In this document: piece by piece, positions 58,960-64,000 of the stretch
How positions within the stretch are numbered: position 1 is the stretch's first letter
Layout of the letters: each line of letters opens with the position of its first letter
NCBI GenBank assembly: GCA_004376055.2
Contig: CP049016.1
Coordinates: 2,728,001-2,792,000, forward strand
Source of the DNA: Nitrospirales bacterium LBB_01
GTDB taxonomy: Bacteria; Nitrospirota; Thermodesulfovibrionia; Thermodesulfovibrionales; Magnetobacteriaceae
Reading direction: 5' to 3'
DNA length: 64,000 nt
Notes under the pieces: generated by a model
Database searches by the model: none
What the model was told of the DNA's origin: nothing
What the model saw: only the letters and a program-made list of their open reading frames with translations
Made by a program: the position numbers and the translations under genes

Positions 58960-61146
58960 TTAATCTTTTTTAAGATTCTGCTGCCCGTATAGATATATAA
59001 AATACACGTTTTCAAGGCCTTTTTCAAACCGCAGGGTTTTAACCAATTGATCCCGTTCTGAAAGCAGAGCGTCAACTATGATAATGTCAGGTCTTTCGGC
59101 TTTTGCCTTTTCAATGCTGTCGGGGCCGTCTGTGGCTGATACTACTGTGTAACCTTTTGCTTTAAGCACATCTGACAGCGATTTGACGTTGGACTCGTCC
59201 TCATCCACAACCAGAATTTTCTTTCGTGATGTGCCATCTGCTAACAGTGTTTTAATATCATTAAACAGGAGTTCTTTATTAATTGGTTTTGTCAGGTAGC
59301 GGTCAACTCCAAGACGGCGGCCGCGCTCGGAGTCCTCAACAACTGAAAGTATAATGATAGGCACATCGGCTGTTGCAGGGTCGCCTTTAATAACGGCTGC
59401 AACATCAAAACCGTTCATCTCTGGCATCATGACGTCCAGAATTATGAGGTGCGGACACCTTTCTTTTATGCTCTTTATAGCCTGCAAACCGTCTTTTGCT
59501 GTTTCAACATTGTAGCCGGCGTTATGAAGCTCCTGAGAGAGAAGCTCACGTATGCTCTCATCGTCATCAACCACTAAAACTGTTTTTGACTCTGAGTCAA
59601 CGGGTAATGCGCTCTCTGCTAAGCGGCGGGCGCCGCCGCGTATCGTTTTCATCAGAGTTTCAAGGTCTGTGCTGGTCAGCCTATAAGTACCCTCGGCATG
59701 AACAGGAAGCGTAAAATAAAATGTGCTGCCTTTGCCGGGCTCACTTTCAACCCAGATGCGCCCCTGGTGGTGGGTAATAATCTGTTTAGATATGGGCAAC
59801 CCAAGCCCGGTTCCTTTTGGTTTGTCTGTAAGAGTGTCGCCGACCTGTTTAAACTTTTCAAACACTGATTCAAGGTCTTTTGCATCAATTCCCACACCAG
59901 TATCTGTAATGTTTATTAATACATCTGAATCAACCTGCTTGGCAGTGCACGTAACAGAGCCCTCTTTGGTAAACTTGACGGCATTGGAGATAAGGTTAAT
60001 TATTACCTGAACAAGTCTGTCGGGGTCGCCGGTAATTTGGGGCAAATCTGGTTCTATATCTTTTATAAACTCAAGCCCTGCCTTGCCACAAAGCGATTGC
60101 GTAGACTGACAGGCTCTATTTATAATGTCCTCTATGTGGATGGTTTCCCTTTTCCAGTCAACCTTACCGGCCTCCATTTTTGCAATATCCAGCACATCAT
60201 TTATTAAATTGGTAAGGCGCACACCCTCGCCTATAATTATGTTTAAGTTATCGTTGATTAGCTTTACGGATTTATCCGTTTTTTTAGAACCAGTGGGGAG
60301 AGCGGGGAAAACCTGATCTTGCAGACGTTCCTGAATGATTTCGGTGAAGCCCAGGATGGAGGTTAACGGGGTTCTAAGCTCATGAGAGACAGTTGAAATA
60401 AAATCGGTTTTCATTCTATCAACATTTCTCTCTTTTGTGACGTCCTGTACTATAATGACAACACCGTCAGCGCTCTTAGGCTGCTCCTGCGTGCCCCCTG
60501 CCTTATGGATAACTGAGGAGGACGCTTTGATGACCATTGATGAGGGCAGTTCGATGTCTGTGGTTATGACCTCCAATGAGTTCTGAGCTACACTTTGTTT
60601 TAGCAGAGCCGTCATAGAGGCGCCAAAAACCTCCTCTACAGGTTTACCGGCAACATTATAGGGATCAATGCCAAAGAGCTTGGCAAGCGGTTTATTTATA
60701 CGCGTTATGCTACCATTGGCATCCGCTACCAGCAGGCCGTCAGCCATAGTGTTGATAACGGCTTTTAGGTAGTTAAGAGTAGCCGTAATTTCAAACTCCT
60801 TCTCCGCCAACCCTCCGGCTACCTCCTCAAAGCGGGTAAAAATCTCTGAGATGTCAATTGCCATAAATTGAAGAATGCTTGAAAGCGCATCAAACTCATC
60901 GCCCGTGTTTATGTCAATTTTAGCGTCATACTCGTGGTCAAGAAGCTTTTTTGAATAATCAATTACAGCATTTAATGGCTCATCTATGGTACTCCTGAGA
61001 AATACAGCTGAAGCAACTGAAATAATTGCAAACACGATAAGATGTAACCAAAAGCTGTCAAAGAGATAATTTGCTACAGAAGTGACTGCAAGCGAAACAA
61101 CAGTAACCAGCAGTACCTTTTTGAAAAGTGACGATGCTCTCATCAC
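58960..61146 (-). CDS. Hybrid histidine kinase with two C-terminal receivers
   Basis: The 728-residue protein has two N-terminal helices, HAMP-like segment (LDHEYDAKIDINTGDEFDAL), PAS domain (VINTMADGLLVADANGSITR), H-box FISTVSHELRTPLTSILG, ATPase domain (INITDTGVGIDAKDLESVFE; GTGLGLPISKQII) and two receivers. The first is complete (VLVVDDDES, Asp in LIILDVMMPEMNGFD, Lys in LTKPINKE). The second has VVDEDESN and Asp in IIIVDALLSERD but no canonical Lys, so it is likely degenerate. Signal unknown. Confidence 0.94.
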   Translation of the reverse strand: MMRASSLFKKVLLVTVVSLAVTSVANYLFDSFWLHLIVFAIISVASAVFLRSTIDEPLNAVIDYSKKLLDHEYDAKIDINTGDEFDALSSILQFMAIDISEIFTRFEEVAGGLAEKEFEITATLNYLKAVINTMADGLLVADANGSITRINKPLAKLFGIDPYNVAGKPVEEVFGASMTALLKQSVAQNSLEVITTDIELPSSMVIKASSSVIHKAGGTQEQPKSADGVVIIVQDVTKERNVDRMKTDFISTVSHELRTPLTSILGFTEIIQERLQDQVFPALPTGSKKTDKSVKLINDNLNIIIGEGVRLTNLINDVLDIAKMEAGKVDWKRETIHIEDIINRACQSTQSLCGKAGLEFIKDIEPDLPQITGDPDRLVQVIINLISNAVKFTKEGSVTCTAKQVDSDVLINITDTGVGIDAKDLESVFEKFKQVGDTLTDKPKGTGLGLPISKQIITHHQGRIWVESEPGKGSTFYFTLPVHAEGTYRLTSTDLETLMKTIRGGARRLAESALPVDSESKTVLVVDDDESIRELLSQELHNAGYNVETAKDGLQAIKSIKERCPHLIILDVMMPEMNGFDVAAVIKGDPATADVPIIILSVVEDSERGRRLGVDRYLTKPINKELLFNDIKTLLADGTSRKKILVVDEDESNVKSLSDVLKAKGYTVVSATDGPDSIEKAKAERPDIIIVDALLSERDQLVKTLRFEKGLENVYFIYLYGQQNLKKD

Positions 61147-61232
61147 AGCTATTGTAAAGCTAAACTGCCGGCAATGTCAATGTTTACAGTACATTTAGCC
61201 GCTGCAGAGAGCACCTTCATTTACCGATTAAC

Positions 61233-61694
61233 TTACACCTTGTAGTAATAGACTTTTAGAGTTTGCCGTCCAAAATCAATAGCCTCATCAGTAGTGTCAA
61301 AAAACACGTCTATCATTTTACCTTTAATCTTGCTGCCCGTGTCTTCAGCTATACGCCATCCAATACCCTCTATGTAAACGAGAGAACCAATCGGTATTAT
61401 TGCGGGGTCAACTGCCACTGTTCTATACTTGTGAGGTGTTGTTCCGCTTTTTGTCAAACGATAGCGGGTCCACTTGCCCGTACTTTTCAAAGACACATCG
61501 TAAGCGGTTACCTCAAACTCTCCCTTCTCTAAATCGGTGAGAAATGCCGACTCTAAAACATTTATCTTTCTTGATAGCTGCTCATTTTTTTGCTTTAGGT
61601 GTGACACCGTGTCAAAGTAGTGCATACCGCCCAAAAATAGAGCTATTGCCATCACTCCAGCAGACAATGAAAAACAACTTAACCTTACTTGCAT
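61233..61694 (-). CDS. 3D-domain protein (MltA-like beta-barrel), cell-wall associated
   Basis: The 153-residue protein has an N-terminal membrane anchor, a short coiled coil, and a 3D domain: FEVTAYDVS, YRTVAVDPAIIPIGSLVYIEG, WRIAEDTGSKIKGKMIDVFF, with the three conserved aspartates that name the domain. Such domains occur in lytic transglycosylases and resuscitation-promoting proteins and may cleave glycan strands. Confidence 0.9.
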   Translation of the reverse strand: MQVRLSCFSLSAGVMAIALFLGGMHYFDTVSHLKQKNEQLSRKINVLESAFLTDLEKGEFEVTAYDVSLKSTGKWTRYRLTKSGTTPHKYRTVAVDPAIIPIGSLVYIEGIGWRIAEDTGSKIKGKMIDVFFDTTDEAIDFGRQTLKVYYYKV

Positions 61695-62023
61695 AACCTT
61701 TTTACCTCCTTTTTGTGACTACACAGACATAACTTAGTGTGCAACTACATAACAATTGAAGTTCACTCTCTGTGTTTTAATACTTCAGAAATCTTTGTTT
61801 ATTGCAGTTACTGTTATAGTTGCAATATTTGTGCCAAAACCTGAATACTCCGATAGTTAAGTTGTAAATCTATATTTTGTTAAGATTTTTAAAAGACACA
61901 TATATAAAAAAAATAGTTAAACATGAGGCTTTTTTACAACAATTGTGCAACCCGTATAGAATAAGGATAAACCAGCCTCAAGATTGACTATAACAGGCAA
62001 ATACAGCTAAAGCAGGAAATCAC

Positions 62024-62049
62024 TTTGTGTTGCTTTTTTGCAACACAAA
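62024..62049. other. Hairpin in the rplM upstream region
   Basis: TTTGTGTTGC (62024-62033) and GCAACACAAA (62040-62049), 10-bp perfect stem with a T6 loop. It lies in the 495-bp gap before rplM, about 75 bp before the promoter; the gap otherwise shows only AT-rich DNA. Confidence 0.65.
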
Positions 62050-62124
62050 TGTTATCACAGGGAGCTGAAAACAGTGTTTACGGAAATCATTTGAGTTTTT
62101 TAATTTTTTTTTACTATTCATAGG

Positions 62125-62154
62125 TTGACATACAGGTATGTTTTATTTTATACT
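62125..62154 (+). promoter_or_regulatory. Promoter of rplM-rpsI
   Basis: TTGACA (62125-62130), 18-bp spacer, TATACT (62149-62154). It gives a leader of about 30 nt with AAGGTGG before ATG 62191. Confidence 0.75.
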
Positions 62155-62190
62155 TTTTAGGAAATCATTAAAACTTAAGGTGGAACATAA

Positions 62191-62619
62191 ATGAAGACCA
62201 GATATGTTACGAAAGACGAGGCAGATAGAAAGTGGTTTGTTGTGGATGCCGACGGCAAAATTCTTGGCAGGATGGCAGCTAAAATAGCTGTGTATTTAAG
62301 GGGTAAGCATAAACCTACTTTTACGCCAAACGCTGACACTGGTGATTTTGTTGTAGTGGTTAACGCTGAGAAGGTAAAACTGACCGGCGATAAGCTAACC
62401 GATAAGATTTACTATCACCACAGCGGCTACATCGGGGGCATCAAGGCAGAGGCCGCAAAAGACCGTATAAAGAGACAGCCCGAGGCCATGCTCAAGGACG
62501 CCGTGTGGGGGATGCTGCCAAAAAACAGACTTGGCCGCGCTCTTATAAAAAAACTAAAGGTTTACTCAGGAAAAGAGCATCCGCATTCCGCACAGAAACC
62601 TGAACTATTGAACTTATAG
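62191..62619 (+). CDS. rplM: 50S ribosomal protein L13
   Basis: The 142-residue protein shows the L13 pattern: [60 protein letters not shown] and [19 protein letters not shown]. Normal length. First gene of the usual rplM-rpsI operon. Confidence 0.98.
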   Translation: MKTRYVTKDEADRKWFVVDADGKILGRMAAKIAVYLRGKHKPTFTPNADTGDFVVVVNAEKVKLTGDKLTDKIYYHHSGYIGGIKAEAAKDRIKRQPEAMLKDAVWGMLPKNRLGRALIKKLKVYSGKEHPHSAQKPELLNL

Positions 62620-62640
62620 CCTGAGAAGGAGACGCAAAAG

Positions 62641-63033
62641 ATGGCAGATATAAAGTATGCGGCAACGGGTAAGAGAAAAACCTCTGTAGCGCGTGTTACA
62701 TTAAAAAAAGGAACCGGCGATATTACTGTTAACTCAAGAACTTTTGAAAATTACTTCACAAGAGAGACCCTCAGAATGATAATCAAACAGCCGCTTGAGA
62801 TATCCGGTATGATTGGCAAATACGATGTGCTGGCAAAGGTTAGCGGCGGCGGCCCCGCAGGGCAGGCCGGAGCAGTCAGACACGGTATTACAATAGCCCT
62901 CATTAAATCAGACTCGGACTTACGCCCTAAACTTAAAAAAGAAGGGCTTGTCACCAGAGACCCCAGAGAGAAGGAAAGAAAGAAGTACGGACAGAAGGGC
63001 GCAAGAAAACGCTTCCAGTTCTCTAAGAGATAA
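62641..63033 (+). CDS. rpsI: 30S ribosomal protein S9
   Basis: The 130-residue protein has [39 protein letters not shown] and ends with the invariant [11 protein letters not shown] tail that reaches the P-site tRNA. 21 bp after rplM with AGAAGGAGACG. A MITE-like element starts two bases after its stop. Confidence 0.98.
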   Translation: MADIKYAATGKRKTSVARVTLKKGTGDITVNSRTFENYFTRETLRMIIKQPLEISGMIGKYDVLAKVSGGGPAGQAGAVRHGITIALIKSDSDLRPKLKKEGLVTRDPREKERKKYGQKGARKRFQFSKR

Positions 63034-63034
63034 T

Positions 63035-63159
63035 ATACCAAGATGCCAGTCAGAAGTATAACAAGGCGGCAAGGAGAAAGCGACGGAGGCGTACTTTTAG
63101 TACGTTGAGGAGCTTTTGACGATGCCAACGAAGTTAGACGATTGAATGCGGCGTGGTAT
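63035..63159 (+). repeat. MITE-like element M, copy 3, between rpsI and argC
   Basis: 125 bp, ends ATACCAAG.. and ..GTGGTAT, same core and hairpin as the other copies. It starts two bases after the rpsI stop and its last two bases, AT, are the A and T of the argC start codon. Confidence 0.9.
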
Positions 63160-64000
63160 GAGTGGAAAAATACGTGCTGTAATATGTGGCGCAAGTGGTT
63201 ATACGGGTGCAGAGCTTTTACGGATTCTCTGCAGCCATCCTAAAGTTGAAGTAGTAGCAGCAACATCAGAAAAGTCGGCAAACAAGCCTGTTACGGACTT
63301 GTTTCCGCACTTATCACAGTATTCCAGTCTAACCCTTGAACCCCTCAACATTGAACCACTTCTGGACAAGGGCGATGTGTTTTTCATGGCTTTGCCTCAC
63401 GGAGCTTCTCAAAAAGCGGTCAATTCATTATATGAACATGGTAAACGGATTATTGATTTATCGGCTGATTTCAGACTAAGAGACCCTGTTGTTTATGAGA
63501 AATGGTACAAAGAAAAACACGGTTATCACACAGCCCTTTCATCTGCTGTTTACGGACTTCCTGAGCTTTACAGAGAATCCATTAAAAATGCAAAGCTGGT
63601 AGCTAATCCCGGTTGTTATCCAACATCGGCGATTTTAGCGCTTTTCCCTGCCCTTACTCAGAAAATTGTCAACACCGCAGACATTGTGATTGATTCAAAA
63701 TCGGGAGTTTCAGGGGCCGGTCGCAAAGCTGACCTTGCTCTTTCCTTTTGTGAGGTAAATAACGGATTTAAGGCTTATGGCGTCAGCACTCACAGACACA
63801 CGCCGGAGATTGAGCAGGAACTTTCGGTTATTGCCGGAACCGATATAAAAGTCAGCTTCACCCCGCATCTGATTCCTGTAAATCGCGGAATGCTGAGCAC
63901 TGTGTATGCCAAACTTAAAACTGATATTGCAATAGATGATGTAAGTGCTATTTATAATGACGCATATAAGAATGAGCCTTTTGTAAAAGTGCTGCCAAAG
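63158..64000 (+). CDS. argC: N-acetyl-gamma-glutamyl-phosphate reductase, 5' part
   Basis: ArgC makes N-acetylglutamate semialdehyde in arginine synthesis. The 281 visible codons start MSGKIRAVICGASGYTGAELL (Rossmann loop GASGYTGAEL), include FMALPHGASQKAV, IIDLSADFRLRD, the catalytic Cys in VANPGCYPTS, and SGVSGAGRKA. The gene continues past the window edge; expected full length is ~345. The ATG at 63158 is formed at the edge of a MITE-like element, and no other start fits the family. Confidence 0.96.
   Translation, partial: MSGKIRAVICGASGYTGAELLRILCSHPKVEVVAATSEKSANKPVTDLFPHLSQYSSLTLEPLNIEPLLDKGDVFFMALPHGASQKAVNSLYEHGKRIIDLSADFRLRDPVVYEKWYKEKHGYHTALSSAVYGLPELYRESIKNAKLVANPGCYPTSAILALFPALTQKIVNTADIVIDSKSGVSGAGRKADLALSFCEVNNGFKAYGVSTHRHTPEIEQELSVIAGTDIKVSFTPHLIPVNRGMLSTVYAKLKTDIAIDDVSAIYNDAYKNEPFVKVLPK

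Noticed and set aside
61695-62124. Riboswitch or small RNA before rplM
   Set aside because: Only one hairpin and AT-rich DNA are visible, and it lies upstream of the promoter; no known motif recognised.
1-64000. tRNA or rRNA genes
   Set aside because: No cloverleaf sequence with a GTTCGA-type T arm or rRNA-like stretch was noticed on reading; a tRNAscan-type search would settle it.

Overview
The window looks like a stretch of a Gram-negative, moderately low-GC bacterial chromosome. Gene content (lpxK, a pseudopilin/type II secretion cluster, many histidine kinases, c-type cytochrome signatures, an NrfD-type membrane reductase, an AmmeMemoRadiSam protein B homologue) and the abundant short palindromic repeats fit the Nitrospirota, for example the Thermodesulfovibrio/Magnetobacterium side. 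That placement is an inference from gene content; no rRNA or tRNA gene was seen. No CRISPR array or prophage was seen.

Layout. 1-1333: end of a membrane oxidoreductase operon (4Fe-4S subunit, a 77-residue membrane-anchored protein, NrfD-like subunit). 1535-11519: leftward housekeeping block (valS-nadC; then a membrane protein, carB, two zinc-ribbon proteins and a long receiver protein). 11657-13027: a coiled-coil membrane protein gene, a HEPN/MNT toxin-antitoxin pair and a shrunken copy of the coiled-coil gene. 13127-14771: mazG and lipA. 14802-17699: a WD40/caspase-like gene broken by one in-frame stop. 18177-19643: a phasin-like gene and trpB. 19800-24750: an accessory island with a RelE-type pair, a DUF4258/DUF2283 pair, a large CHAT-protease/STAND-ATPase/TPR gene and hicBA. 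24898-29839: a phosphohexomutase, a UDP-glucuronate decarboxylase-like gene and a PAS histidine kinase. 30107-30832: a second MNT/HEPN pair with a frameshifted HEPN gene. 30944-38802: rplI, dnaB, a MEMO homologue, a cytochrome, murJ, a decayed brnT with intact brnA, and an M20 amidohydrolase. 38814-41065: a heme-sensor kinase and its receiver. 41415-49015: lpxK with an IS3-family element in its last codons, then a leftward pseudopilin operon (G, E, F, H, I-like) interrupted by a TumE/TumA-type module. 49165-61694: signalling block (REC-PP2C-ATPase, STAS, HD-GYP-like/PilZ, receiver, GAF-HD-GYP, two large kinases) with NlpC/P60 and 3D-domain wall proteins and an AT-rich unknown pair. 62191-64000: rplM, rpsI, start of argC.

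Two repeat families shape the region. The first (called R here, seven copies, about 130-210 bp) is made of two hairpin modules, GGATTCCCGC..GCGGGAATGAC and GTCATTCCTGC..GCAGGAATCC; one copy lies in frame inside the CHAT gene. The second is a 124-125 bp MITE-like element with CCAAG/CTTGG ends (three copies) that fits exactly between stop and start codons and supplies the first two bases of the ATG of argC and of the gspH-like gene.

The most striking pattern is that three toxin-antitoxin neighbourhoods are bordered by a gene and by a partial duplicate of that same gene: the CHAT gene tail, the murJ tail and the coiled-coil membrane gene. With seven toxin-antitoxin-like modules in 64 kb, two caspase-fold protease genes and several modules with inactivating lesions, the region looks like a zone where small defence and stress cassettes arrive and decay next to stable housekeeping genes.
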